Source of the DNA: Candidatus Thiodiazotropha endolucinida | Lineage (GTDB): Bacteria > Pseudomonadota > Gammaproteobacteria > Chromatiales > Chromatiaceae | Reading direction: 5' to 3' | Assembly (NCBI RefSeq): GCF_001715975.1 | Contig: NZ_MARB01000001.1 | Span: 186,001-250,000 of the forward strand | DNA length: 64,000 nucleotides | Part shown: positions 24,518 to 33,530 of the stretch, piece after piece | How the letters are laid out: each line of letters opens with the position of its first letter | Position numbering within the stretch: the first letter of the stretch is position 1 | The notes under the pieces: model-generated | Told to the model about the DNA's origin: nothing | What the model saw: the letters and a program-made list of their open reading frames with translations, nothing else | Database searches by the model: none | Program-made: the position numbers and the translations under genes

Positions 24518-25465
24518 ATGAGCGATAAACCGGTCACTATCTATTTTGGTGAGACCCTGGGTCGCTACGGTTTTGGTGACGGGCATCCCTTTGGGCCCGA
24601 CCGTATTCAGGCCTTCTGGAAAGAGACGCTCAAGCAGGGATTGGACAAACAGGTATCTATCGCTACGCCACAACTGTGCAGTGAGCAGGCGTTACTCCCA
24701 TTCCATACCCAGGCCTATATCAATCGGGTGAAGATCCAGTCGGAGAGCGGCCACGGTTACCTCGATGCCGGTGACACCCCTGCCTTTGAAGGCGTGTACG
24801 AGGCTGCCTGTACTGTGGTTGGGTCCGTATTGGATGGTATGCAAGCCATCCTTTCCGGGAGACACCCAAAGGTGTTTGTTCCCATCGCAGGCCTGCACCA
24901 CGCCCGGCGGGATTCGGCTGCCGGTTTTTGTGTCTTTAACGATGCCGGGGTGTTGATCGAAAACCTGAGGATCAACCATGGCATTCGTCGTATCGCCTAT
25001 ATCGATATCGATGCCCATCATGGCGATGGCGTGTTTTACGCCTTCGAATCAGACCCCGATTTGATCTTTGCCGATATCCATGAAGATGGCCGTTATCTCT
25101 ATCCAGGCACTGGGGCGGTGGAAGAGACCGGCAAGGGGGAAGCCAAAGGTAAAAAGCTGAACGTCCCCTTACCGCCCTTGGCCAATGACGCCCATTTTCA
25201 TCGTGTTTGGCCCTCTGTCGAAGCATTTATTCGACAGGGGAAACCGGAGCTGATCATACTTCAGGCGGGCGCCGACAGCATTCAGGGTGATCCGATCACG
25301 CATATGGAGTTTACGCCTGCCGCGCATGAATATGCCGCAGCCCGGCTGAGTAAACTTGCCGATGAATACTGTAACGGTCGTATGATTGCACTGGGAGGAG
25401 GGGGGTATAACCGTTCCAATCTGGCGTTGGGATGGAATGGCGTTGTCAAGGCAATGTTGACATGA
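24518..25465 (+). CDS. Histone deacetylase / AcuC-like zinc hydrolase
   Basis: Cytoplasmic 315-aa amidohydrolase of the class I/II deacetylase fold. Catalytic and metal residues are visible in AGLHHARRDSAAGFCVFND (His-His pair), DIDAHHGDGV (Asp and His zinc ligands), QAGADSIQGDP (Asp ligand) and the final GGGGYNRSN. Bacterial members deacetylate polyamines, acetoin-pathway proteins or acetyl-lysines. The substrate cannot be told here. The ATG at 24518 follows GTGGGTGG; an in-frame GTG lies 9 bp upstream. Confidence 0.9.
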   Translation: MSDKPVTIYFGETLGRYGFGDGHPFGPDRIQAFWKETLKQGLDKQVSIATPQLCSEQALLPFHTQAYINRVKIQSESGHGYLDAGDTPAFEGVYEAACTVVGSVLDGMQAILSGRHPKVFVPIAGLHHARRDSAAGFCVFNDAGVLIENLRINHGIRRIAYIDIDAHHGDGVFYAFESDPDLIFADIHEDGRYLYPGTGAVEETGKGEAKGKKLNVPLPPLANDAHFHRVWPSVEAFIRQGKPELIILQAGADSIQGDPITHMEFTPAAHEYAAARLSKLADEYCNGRMIALGGGGYNRSNLALGWNGVVKAMLT

Positions 25466-25762
25466 AGCCTACATTGAATCCCATTTGGATACCGGATCAG
25501 TCAGCGAGTGGAGTGTGGATGGTTGCTGAGCCTTATACATTTTGTATAACAAGAATGTCTTATATCTGTCTCTTGTTAAAAGGTAATAATCGATTGGTTA
25601 TACTCAGGGCAGCCAACTGAAATCACCCTTGCCGAGATATAATTACACAACCTACAAACAACAAGCTAAACTAGACGCACGACCAATAAAGATAATAGCT
25701 TCGTTAAATACCATTCAGTCACGTGGTTTTTTTACGGATCAGCATAATCAATTACTAATATT

Positions 25763-25782
25763 AAGCCTTGTAGGCTTTTTTT
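25763..25782 (+). terminator. Rho-independent terminator or attenuator
   Basis: AAGCCT (25763-25768), a TGT loop and AGGCTT (25772-25777) form a 6-bp stem followed by a run of T. It lies about 300 bp after the deacetylase-like gene and 70 bp before the DUF2189 gene. It may end the former or attenuate the latter. The rest of the 25466-25849 gap is AT-rich and without a gene. Confidence 0.6.
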
Positions 25783-25849
25783 AGGCACGTTGTCGATGCC
25801 TGTATTTAATAAAAATTTAAGCATTAGCGCTTTTCTCGGAGGCTACAAG

Positions 25850-26635
25850 ATGGAGACCACAGCATATACAGGCAGTACCCGGTGGCACGAACTCGTTGTC
25901 AATAAAATAAAATTTTCCGAACCTTTCGAGTGGTTGGCGAAAGGTTGGAGGGATATGATTGACGCGGCACGATACAGTCTTACCTATGGTGCCGTTATTG
26001 TACTGATCAGCGGTCTGCTCACATTTGTGCTGTTTTCAACAGACAGCATGTTTCTGTTGCCATTTCTCGTTGCCGGTTTTTTTCTGGTTGCTCCATTCCT
26101 GGGTATCGGTCTATATCAGATGAGTGCCCACCTGGAAAAAGGGGAGCCACTTAAAACCTGTAACGCACTGGAGGCGTGGAAAAGCAATCATACCCAGATC
26201 AGCATGATCACCGCAGGTTTTTTCATCATGATGCAGCTATGGATAGCCTTGAACTATGTTCTTTTTTCCCTGCTCTATGAGGGTCTTTCGCCGCCACTGG
26301 ACAATTTCTTCAGTAATGTTTTTCTTTCCGAAAAAGGAAGGAACTTTACCATAGCAAGCATTATGGTCGGTTTTTTCTTTGCCTGGTGGGCCTATATGAT
26401 CAGCGTAATAACGGTGCCTATACTTATCGACCGCAAGATTGACGGATTCACCGCGATTCGCCTCAGTGTCAAATCCGTTCTGCAAAACATGCCTGCCATG
26501 ATGCTCTGGGCATTTATAATTGTAGTGATTGTAGGATTGGGGCTGATGACCTACTTCGTGGGATTGCTTATTGCATTACCCTGGGTCGGACACGCAAGCT
26601 GGCATGCCTATCGTTCTTTGGTACCATCGGATTAG
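25850..26635 (+). CDS. DUF2189 family integral membrane protein
   Basis: The 261-aa protein has six predicted transmembrane helices (for example RYSLTYGAVIVLISGLLTF, MSVITVPILID-type helix, and VGLGLMTYFVGLLIALPWVGHASW at the end). It shows the GWRDM entry, GLYQMSAHLEKGEP and YRSLV end of the DUF2189 family. These are often linked to respiratory genes, but the function is unknown. ATG 25850 is decided by CGGAGG 7 bp upstream; a longer TTG-start frame from 25790 lacks any such site. Confidence 0.85.
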   Translation: METTAYTGSTRWHELVVNKIKFSEPFEWLAKGWRDMIDAARYSLTYGAVIVLISGLLTFVLFSTDSMFLLPFLVAGFFLVAPFLGIGLYQMSAHLEKGEPLKTCNALEAWKSNHTQISMITAGFFIMMQLWIALNYVLFSLLYEGLSPPLDNFFSNVFLSEKGRNFTIASIMVGFFFAWWAYMISVITVPILIDRKIDGFTAIRLSVKSVLQNMPAMMLWAFIIVVIVGLGLMTYFVGLLIALPWVGHASWHAYRSLVPSD

Positions 26636-26676
26636 TGTTAACAGGCAGGCCCTAGATGGTTTGATCTGTGCATCGG

Positions 26677-27471
26677 TTATTTGCGTACCACCACTGTGGG
26701 GTAGGGCAAACGCTCAAGTATTTGCTTGATGGTGGGTCCCTGCAGCAATGGACTCTGTTCGCTGATCATCAATAAGTCGCATGCGGATCTCTTCAGTTGA
26801 TTGGCCAGGGCTGCAGGCTCCAGGTCATTGATATACACAACGTTGATGAGTTGATGTGGATCTTGTTGCGACAGGTAACTCTGCAGGGCTGCTTTCTGGG
26901 GTGTCTCTTCATCCGGAGTGAGAAACAGGGTTAATCCAATATCGGGACTCTTCCCAAGTTCGGTGATCGTTTCCAGCAACTTTTGACTGGCCATGCCGGT
27001 ATCGAGTATGGCCCCAACCCTGAGGGGCTTGGATACCGAAAAGGTCTGTCGCGGCTGGGTGGAAAGGCGGCGTGAAGCGAGGGCGCCCTGGTTGCCCATC
27101 AACAGCATCTCGGAGTCTGTTGCCAGCTGTTGCAGATCGCTGTCGTACTCACCACGCCAGACCCGAAAGCTCCAGTTCAATCCGGCACGTCTGGCTGATT
27201 CCTCCAGGTCTTCGCGGGCATGTTTCGCAATCGCCCGCCATTCCTGGATCAGCCTGGCGGGGTCGAGGCGCGCCTCATTCCGGCTGTCTATCCGCAGTTC
27301 GCGCAGAAAGGGAAGGCCGGTGATCCGGAACAGCGCATCGTCTTCAACGAATACCCCTTCCAGCTCTGCCTGCAGCAAGGAGGCGATGGTTGTACCGAGC
27401 GACAGCAACTCCCTGCTCTGTGGTTTATCGAGCAACACAACGGTGATGCGGCGACGGGCAGGGGAGTTCAT
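26677..27471 (-). CDS. Universal-stress-protein-like protein
   Basis: The 264-aa protein has the alternating beta/alpha pattern of tandem Usp domains: VVLLDKPQSRELLSLGTTIASLLQAELEGVFVEDDAL opens one half and VGAILDTGMASQKLLETITEL the other. It ends PYPTVVVRK, the usual Usp C-terminus. The ATP-binding glycines are poorly conserved (MGNQGALASRRL), so nucleotide binding is uncertain. It begins within the last 4 bp of the upstream Lon-like protease gene, so the two are coupled and may act in the same stress response. Confidence 0.75.
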   Translation of the reverse strand: MNSPARRRITVVLLDKPQSRELLSLGTTIASLLQAELEGVFVEDDALFRITGLPFLRELRIDSRNEARLDPARLIQEWRAIAKHAREDLEESARRAGLNWSFRVWRGEYDSDLQQLATDSEMLLMGNQGALASRRLSTQPRQTFSVSKPLRVGAILDTGMASQKLLETITELGKSPDIGLTLFLTPDEETPQKAALQSYLSQQDPHQLINVVYINDLEPAALANQLKRSACDLLMISEQSPLLQGPTIKQILERLPYPTVVVRK

Positions 27472-29894
27472 TGATCTTCTCCGGTTACCATGACGGCCAT
27501 TTCATCCGTTGACTGCATGCGTTCCGAGAAGCGGATCAGACTCGCCTCCACGCGGCCGTTGACGCTGTCCTCGGGAAACTCGCCATTTTCGTCCCGCGTG
27601 CCGGCGGGGGTGCCGGTCAGCAACGCAATGCCCTGGTCGATGTTCTCGATGGGATAGACGGCGAACTCGCCCGCTTTCACCGCCTGCACCACATCCTCGC
27701 GCAGTATCAGGTGTTTGGTGTTGGCAGAGGGGATCAACACCCCCTGGTGACCACTCAAACCCCGCGTCCGGCAGATGTCGAAGAAACCCTCGATCTTTTC
27801 ATTGACCCCACCGATGGCCTGAACCTCTCCCATTTGATTGACTGACCCGGTGATGGCAAACTGCTGTTTAATGGGAAGGCCTGAGAGTGCCGAGAGCAAG
27901 GCGTAGAGTTCGGCGGACGAGGCACTGTCGCCCTCGACCCCGCCGTAGGACTGCTCGAAGACCAGACTGGCGGAGAGTGACAGCGGGTAATCCGGCACAT
28001 AGCGTCCGGCGATGAAGCCTGAAAGGATATAGACACCCTTGGAGTGGATCGGACCGCCCAGTTCCACTTCCCGCTCGATGTCCACGACCTGGCCTTTGGC
28101 GAGTCGGGCGCGGGCGGTGATGCGGTTGGGGTGGCCGAAGCGCTGATCACCCAGCAGCACCACAGAGAGACCGTTGATCTGACCCACGACTTCACCGTCG
28201 GTGGCTATCATCAAGGTGCCTCGGACAACCTCATCCTGCAGTCGCTGCTGTACCCTGTCTGCGCGGTGGATCTGGGCCTCGATGGCCTGTTGTACATCGT
28301 CCCTGGAGATCAGTTTATGCCCTTGTTCGCCGGCCCAGAAATCGGCCTGCTGGATCAGGTCGGTGAGGGAGCGCATGTGGCTGCTGAGGCGTTCGTTGTC
28401 GTCTGCCAGCCGCATGCTGCGGTCGATCACCCGCGCCACCGCGTACCTGTCCAACGGGCGCAGTTTGTGCTGTCGCGCGAGGGTGGCGACCAGTTGCCCA
28501 TAGTGGTGCTCGTTGTGACTGTCGCGCACCAGGTCATCGTCGAAATCCACCGCGACCTTGAACAGCTCGTCGAACTCCGGATCGAGGGCCTGCAGCAGAT
28601 AATAGATATGCCGTTCCCCCAGCAGCACAACCTTGACATGCAGTGGAATCGGTTCGGGTTCGAGGGATTGGGTACTGATCAGGCTGGTGATCTGGGCCAG
28701 GGATTCAATACGGATTTCACCCGATTGCAAAACCCGTTTCAGTGTCTCCCAGGCAAAGGGTTGGAACAGCAGCTTGAGCGCGTCGAGAATCAGATAACCG
28801 CCATTGGCCCGATGCAGGGCTCCTGGCCTGATCATGGTGAAATCGGTCTCCAGCGCACCCAGGTGAGCGCGATGCTCGATGCGGCCCACCAGATTGTTGT
28901 AGCCTGGCAGGTCTTCATAGACGATTGGTGCGCCGCCATTGGCCTCGTGAGCCAATAGCAGGTTGACCCGGTAGCGGTAGTGCCAGGGCGGCCCTTCCTC
29001 CTGTTGGCTCAAGGGGAGGCCGAACAGCGTGGGTTTGCGTTCATCATGGGGGAGGAACTGCTGATAGTTATTGATCACGTCATCCTCTACCCGGTCCAGA
29101 AAGGCGATGACTGCCTCGTTATCCCGGTATTTCTCCCGCACTGCATCGATCAGATGGTGTACCGCCGAAGTGGTCATTTCCCTGTTCAGTTTGCTGATCT
29201 CCTCCCGCGCCTCTTTCTGCCACTGGGGGATGGCGTGCAGGGTTCTGCGCAGCTCCTCCTGTAGCGCTTTGACATCCTGTTCGATCGCCTCCTGCTCCTT
29301 CTCCGGGAGTTTATGGAACTGTTCCGGACCGAGGATCTTGTCATTCTGTTTTGGCCCGAGGGTAAAGCCTGTCGGGGTATTGATCAGGGCGATGTGTTTC
29401 TCCTCCGCCTTTTTCTGCATTGCAGCCATGGCATTTTCCTGGCGTTCTTCGAGCCGGTCTTCCTTGGCCTGTCTGCGGGTATGGTATTCATCGCTTTCGA
29501 ATACCAGGGGGATCGCTTCCTGCAGGTCGATGACAAGCTGTTCCATGTCCTCCTTGAACATCACCCCTTGACCGGCGGGCAGGGCGACTGCATGCGGTTT
29601 ACGGGCATCACTGAAATTGTTGACATAAAACCAATCGGACGGGATGGGACGTTCCGCTGCCAGGGCCTTGAGAAATTTCCTGACCATGGCGGATTTTCCC
29701 GCCCCGGCAGGACCCAGTGCATAGAGGTTGTAGCCTTTATGTTCCACCCCGAGGCCGAAATGGAGTGATTCGGTGGCCCGTTCCTGGCCGATAAAGCCCT
29801 CCAGATCCTCCAGTTCATCGGTGGTGTCGAAGTTGAACTGATCCGGGTCGCAATGGCGGCACAGGGCTTCGGGGGGCAGTGCGCGAGTGGTCAT
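27468..29894 (-). CDS. Lon-like ATP-dependent protease (LonB/AAA_32 type)
   Basis: Cytoplasmic 808-aa protease. The N-terminal AAA part has Walker A GPAGAGKSAM, GQERATESL and an inserted coiled coil (about 180-270). The C-terminal S16 Lon domain has the Ser in VEGDSASSAELYALL and the Lys in GGVNEKIEGFFD, the Ser-Lys dyad. The classical LonA N-terminal domain is absent. The start ATG 29894 (MTTRALPPEALCRHCD) is set by AAGGAG 7 bp upstream; the longer frame from 29918 would place that site inside the gene. Confidence 0.92.
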   Translation of the reverse strand: MTTRALPPEALCRHCDPDQFNFDTTDELEDLEGFIGQERATESLHFGLGVEHKGYNLYALGPAGAGKSAMVRKFLKALAAERPIPSDWFYVNNFSDARKPHAVALPAGQGVMFKEDMEQLVIDLQEAIPLVFESDEYHTRRQAKEDRLEERQENAMAAMQKKAEEKHIALINTPTGFTLGPKQNDKILGPEQFHKLPEKEQEAIEQDVKALQEELRRTLHAIPQWQKEAREEISKLNREMTTSAVHHLIDAVREKYRDNEAVIAFLDRVEDDVINNYQQFLPHDERKPTLFGLPLSQQEEGPPWHYRYRVNLLLAHEANGGAPIVYEDLPGYNNLVGRIEHRAHLGALETDFTMIRPGALHRANGGYLILDALKLLFQPFAWETLKRVLQSGEIRIESLAQITSLISTQSLEPEPIPLHVKVVLLGERHIYYLLQALDPEFDELFKVAVDFDDDLVRDSHNEHHYGQLVATLARQHKLRPLDRYAVARVIDRSMRLADDNERLSSHMRSLTDLIQQADFWAGEQGHKLISRDDVQQAIEAQIHRADRVQQRLQDEVVRGTLMIATDGEVVGQINGLSVVLLGDQRFGHPNRITARARLAKGQVVDIEREVELGGPIHSKGVYILSGFIAGRYVPDYPLSLSASLVFEQSYGGVEGDSASSAELYALLSALSGLPIKQQFAITGSVNQMGEVQAIGGVNEKIEGFFDICRTRGLSGHQGVLIPSANTKHLILREDVVQAVKAGEFAVYPIENIDQGIALLTGTPAGTRDENGEFPEDSVNGRVEASLIRFSERMQSTDEMAVMVTGEDQ

Positions 29895-30139
29895 GACAAG
29901 ACTCCTTGTGGCACACAATCATCTTTGGCGAGAACGAGACGGTTCACAACCAGTCTGGAATTCCAGTCCCTATAAAAATTGTAGACCCATGCTGAGGTGG
30001 CAACATGACCTGGCGCAGTTCAACCTTACCGGTCACATTGACATTGATAGGGAGGTTGATCGCCGGCCACGAGCTACAATTAAGATAGAACAATAAAAAA
30101 AAGAGCACATTCACGCCATCTCACCAGGAGGTCGCCATA

Positions 30140-30640
30140 ATGTCTCAAAATACAAGCTACACATCAGTCAAGAGAAGGGACAGACTAATCAAGGAACGAA
30201 GTATTGATGCCTACCGAAGTGAACGCAAACTGCCAGATCCCACGCTATGCCAGATATGCGGTGCGGTGTTTACAGGTGGACGTTGGCAGTGGTGTGAGGC
30301 CCTCCCCATAGAGGCCAAAGAGACCCGCTGTCCTGCCTGCCAGCGCATCCATGACAGGGTGCCTGCCGGATATCTAACCCTCAGTGGCACCTTTTTCAAT
30401 GAACACAGAAAGGAGATCATGCGGCTGATTCACAATCATGTTGAAAGACAGCGGACCCGTCATCCACTGCAGCGCATCATCGATACACATATCAAGGAAT
30501 CCGGCGATATGGAGATCTCATTCACGGAGTTTCATCTGCCGAAAGGGGTTGGCGAGGCAGTTAAAAATGCCTACCAGGGAGAACTCCAGATTCATTTTCC
30601 GGAAGCATCCGGGCAGGTGCGTGCCAGTTGGTCGCGTTGA
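30140..30640 (+). CDS. BCAM0308-family zinc-ribbon-like protein
   Basis: Soluble 166-aa protein with paired CxxC motifs (CQICGAVF and RCPACQRI) that could bind zinc. It has the pattern TFFNEHRKEIMRLIHNHVERQ and a C-terminal LPKGVGEAVKNAYQGEL segment of the BCAM0308 family. These small proteins are widespread but uncharacterised, and often lie near stress or protease genes, as here beside the Lon-like gene. Start ATG has AGGAGG 10 bp upstream. Confidence 0.8.
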   Translation: MSQNTSYTSVKRRDRLIKERSIDAYRSERKLPDPTLCQICGAVFTGGRWQWCEALPIEAKETRCPACQRIHDRVPAGYLTLSGTFFNEHRKEIMRLIHNHVERQRTRHPLQRIIDTHIKESGDMEISFTEFHLPKGVGEAVKNAYQGELQIHFPEASGQVRASWSR

Positions 30641-30707
30641 GGTGCTGAGTGATGACCGGGTCGTACGGTGAACAGGGATGCTTTATGGAGGGCTAAGGGT
30701 TGCAGTA

Positions 30708-31385
30708 ATGTCAAATCAGCTCCAGATGATCAGTGATATCGAACGGGAAGTTGCCTACACGCAGCACATGATTGGCCGTTCCGCATTGAGTGGGGCGGTC
30801 ATGCAAGCGATTCGTGAAGTGCCCAGGGAGGCCTTCGTGCCGGCAGCAGAACGCCGTTTTGCCTATGACAACGGCCCGCTGCCGATCGGTTGCGGACAGA
30901 CGATTTCTCAACCCTATATTGTTGCCTTGATGACCGATCTGCTGGAGGTCGGTGAGGACGCGGTGGTTCTGGAGGTGGGTACAGGTTCAGGTTATCAGGC
31001 CGCGGTACTCTCCAGAGTGGTTAAGCGGGTCTATAGTGTCGAGGTAATCGAAACACTGTCGTTGCAGGCTACGGAAACATTGCAAAAATTGGCTTACGAA
31101 AATGTCTCCTGTCGCCACGCGGACGGTTATCACGGATGGCCTGAGCATGCGCCCTACGACGGTATCCTTGTCACCGCGGCCGCAGTGGATGTGCCAGCAC
31201 CGCTCGTTGATCAGTTAAAACCGGGTGCCCGTCTGGTGATTCCGGTGGGACAACCCTATGGCTATCAGGATCTCATTGTGGTGGAAAAGAGTCAGACTGG
31301 GGAGGTCAGTGAAAAAACGATCCTAGGTGTGGCCTTTGTGCCACTGACACGCAGCAACAACCATTTTTCACAGTATCCGGAATGA
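30708..31385 (+). CDS. pcm: Protein-L-isoaspartate O-methyltransferase
   Basis: Cytoplasmic repair enzyme of 225 aa that methylates isoaspartyl residues in aged proteins. The signature is GCGQTISQPYIVALMTDLL, SAM motif I VVLEVGTGSGYQAAVL, and DGILVTAAAVDVPAPL. ATG 30708 fits the usual N-terminus (MSNQLQMISDIEREV) and follows TAAGGGTT; a frame from ATG 30678 would be 10 residues longer. It sits between two other maintenance genes. Confidence 0.9.
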   Translation: MSNQLQMISDIEREVAYTQHMIGRSALSGAVMQAIREVPREAFVPAAERRFAYDNGPLPIGCGQTISQPYIVALMTDLLEVGEDAVVLEVGTGSGYQAAVLSRVVKRVYSVEVIETLSLQATETLQKLAYENVSCRHADGYHGWPEHAPYDGILVTAAAVDVPAPLVDQLKPGARLVIPVGQPYGYQDLIVVEKSQTGEVSEKTILGVAFVPLTRSNNHFSQYPE

Positions 31386-31453
31386 ATCAGACAAGACCTA
31401 GATCCTGATTGACCGGAAACGATGACAACCATGACTCGACAGGGGTGAAGCAA

Positions 31454-33280
31454 ATGCCACCCGACCCTTTTCAATCAGACGTCTCCCAATATATCTGGAA
31501 TAGCAAATATCGCTATTGTGATGATGAAGGGCCTGTTGACGAAACCCTAGATGATACCTGGCATCGCGTGGCGAGAGGGATTGCCGGTATCGAACCGCAT
31601 CGGCAATCCGATTGGACCAACCGGTTTTTGAATATCCTGAGAGGTTTTCGCTTTCTGCCTGGTGGGCGCATCCTGGCGGGTACAGGTGTGCCCTACGATG
31701 TCACACTGTTTAACTGTTTTGTAATGGGGCGTATCGAAGATACCCTTGAGGCAATCTTCGATGCCCTCAAGGAAGGGGCATTGACCATGCAGCAGGGTGG
31801 CGGGGTCGGCTATGACTTTTCGACCCTTCGTCCACGGGGGTTCCCCGCGCGGCGTGTCGGCAGCATTGCATCCGGACCTGTGTCGTTCATGCGTATATGG
31901 GATGCCGCGTGTGATACCCTGATATCGACCGGAGCACGGCGTGGTGCCATGATGGCGAGCCTGCGTTGCGATCATCCCGATATTGAGCGCTTTATCGATG
32001 CCAAGCGGCATCCCGGCGAACTGCGCCATTTTAATTTATCTGTACAGGTCAACGACGATTTTATGCAGGCAGTCGACCGGGATGATGCATGGCCTCTTGT
32101 GTTTCCAGTCAGGGCATTGCAGGGCAATGATCAATGCAGTGATGATGTCGTACAGCGCGTTTGGTCCGATCGTCACCAAACCGAGCCCTGTCGGATATTG
32201 CGTCGTGTTCGTGCGCGTGATTTGTGGGAGAGGATCATGCGTGCTACCTATGAGTACGCCGAGCCCGGTGTGCTGTTCATCGACTCCATCAATCGAATGA
32301 ACAACCTCGCCTACCGCGAACGGATCAGTGCGACCAACCCTTGCGGGGAGGTTCCCCTGCCGACATATGGCGCCTGTAATCTGGGTTCGCTGAATCTGAC
32401 AACTTTCGTCAAGCAACCCTTCACTCAAAGAGCACAACTGGATCTCCACACATTGGATGAGACCACTACCGATGCCGTCCGGTTTCTGGATAATGTGGTC
32501 GACTTGTCGCGATTTCCTTTAGAGGCGCAACGACAGCAGGCGCAGGGTACAAGGCGGATTGGTCTGGGTATGACCGGATTGGCGGATGCCTTGATGATGC
32601 TGGGTTTAAACTATGGGCATGAGGAGGCCAGACATCAGGCCGCGAAGGTTATGGCCCAAATCTGTCATACGGCTTACCGGGCTTCCATCGAGTTGGCGAA
32701 AGAGAAGGGTGCATTTCCCTATTTTAATCAGGCTGACTATCTGCACAGTCCGTTTATCCGTGCCCTACCTGATGAGATACAACAGGGTATAGAGAAGCAT
32801 GGTATTCGTAACAGTCATCTGACTGCTGTCGCGCCCACCGGTACGATCAGTCTGTTTGCAAACACGACCAGCAGTGGCCTGGAGCCGGTATTCGACTTCT
32901 ATTACCGGCGAAAGATTCTGCAGCCGGATGGAAAGTATCAGACATATACATTAACCGATTATGCCTGGCGGCTATGGCAGACAGTATGTCCCGGTAAACC
33001 ACGGCCGGATTATTTTGTCGACTGCAACACCTTGACGCCAGACGATCATTTGCTGATGCAGGCGGCACTACAGCCCTATGTGGATAATGCGATCTCAAAG
33101 ACCATCAACGTGCCTGCCGATTATCCCTTTGAACAGTTCAAGTCACTCTACAAACGGGCCTATGTGCTGGGCCTGAAAGGATGTACGACTTTTTGGCCCA
33201 ACCCGGTGACCGGTGAAATCCTCTCGGTCGAACCTGATATCAGTCATCATTGCTGTTCTATCGAGCGGGAAGCCGGCTAG
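31454..33280 (+). CDS. nrdJ: Adenosylcobalamin-dependent (class II) ribonucleotide reductase
   Basis: Cytoplasmic 608-aa enzyme reducing ribonucleotides with vitamin B12. It shows FLPGGRILAGTG, the first active Cys in LFNCFVMG, GGGVGYDFSTLRPRG, STGARRGAMMASLRCDHPDI, and the catalytic NPCGEVPLPTYGACNLGSLNL loop with its radical and redox Cys. It is shorter than forms with an N-terminal ATP cone or a long Cys-rich tail; the C-terminus has a CC pair near the end. It works with or without oxygen. ATG 31454 (MPPDPFQSDVSQYIW) follows a GGGGTGAAG site; the TTG at 31409 is less likely. Confidence 0.92.
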   Translation: MPPDPFQSDVSQYIWNSKYRYCDDEGPVDETLDDTWHRVARGIAGIEPHRQSDWTNRFLNILRGFRFLPGGRILAGTGVPYDVTLFNCFVMGRIEDTLEAIFDALKEGALTMQQGGGVGYDFSTLRPRGFPARRVGSIASGPVSFMRIWDAACDTLISTGARRGAMMASLRCDHPDIERFIDAKRHPGELRHFNLSVQVNDDFMQAVDRDDAWPLVFPVRALQGNDQCSDDVVQRVWSDRHQTEPCRILRRVRARDLWERIMRATYEYAEPGVLFIDSINRMNNLAYRERISATNPCGEVPLPTYGACNLGSLNLTTFVKQPFTQRAQLDLHTLDETTTDAVRFLDNVVDLSRFPLEAQRQQAQGTRRIGLGMTGLADALMMLGLNYGHEEARHQAAKVMAQICHTAYRASIELAKEKGAFPYFNQADYLHSPFIRALPDEIQQGIEKHGIRNSHLTAVAPTGTISLFANTTSSGLEPVFDFYYRRKILQPDGKYQTYTLTDYAWRLWQTVCPGKPRPDYFVDCNTLTPDDHLLMQAALQPYVDNAISKTINVPADYPFEQFKSLYKRAYVLGLKGCTTFWPNPVTGEILSVEPDISHHCCSIEREAG

Positions 33281-33283
33281 ATA

Positions 33284-33333
33284 CCTTACGCTTTGTGACT
33301 GCCGTCGGTCTGTAAGGTTGTCTTATCACAACC
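33284..33333. other. Hairpins between convergent genes
   Basis: CCTTAC (33284-33289) pairs with GTAAGG (33312-33317), and GGTTGT (33316-33321) pairs with ACAACC (33328-33333). The stems share two bases, so they are alternatives. They follow the ribonucleotide reductase stop by 3 bp and lie between convergent genes. A bidirectional terminator is possible, but no T-run is seen. Confidence 0.35.
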
Positions 33334-33530
33334 AGTAGTACACTGGTGAGAGGATAAAAGCGGTTGAACTCACAATCCCGACAACCGGTATTCAGATGGG
33401 GTAGGGGTGATTCGTCCATGATCCGTTCATACGCCAGTAAGAACGCGGCCGGACTCACTGCAAGCTCACCAGGCGGGACTGCTGTGATGGCTGTTTAAGA
33501 ATGCGACTTAAACAGGATACAGAAGCAACG

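Noticed and set aside
28044-28958. 304-aa frame on the plus strand
   Set aside because: Antisense to the Lon-like protease gene, whose Ser-Lys dyad and Walker motifs are intact.
33258-33458. 66-aa minus-strand frame after the ribonucleotide reductase gene
   Set aside because: It overlaps the end of a real gene and has no ribosome site. It may be part of a dispersed intergenic sequence, but one copy is not enough to call a repeat.
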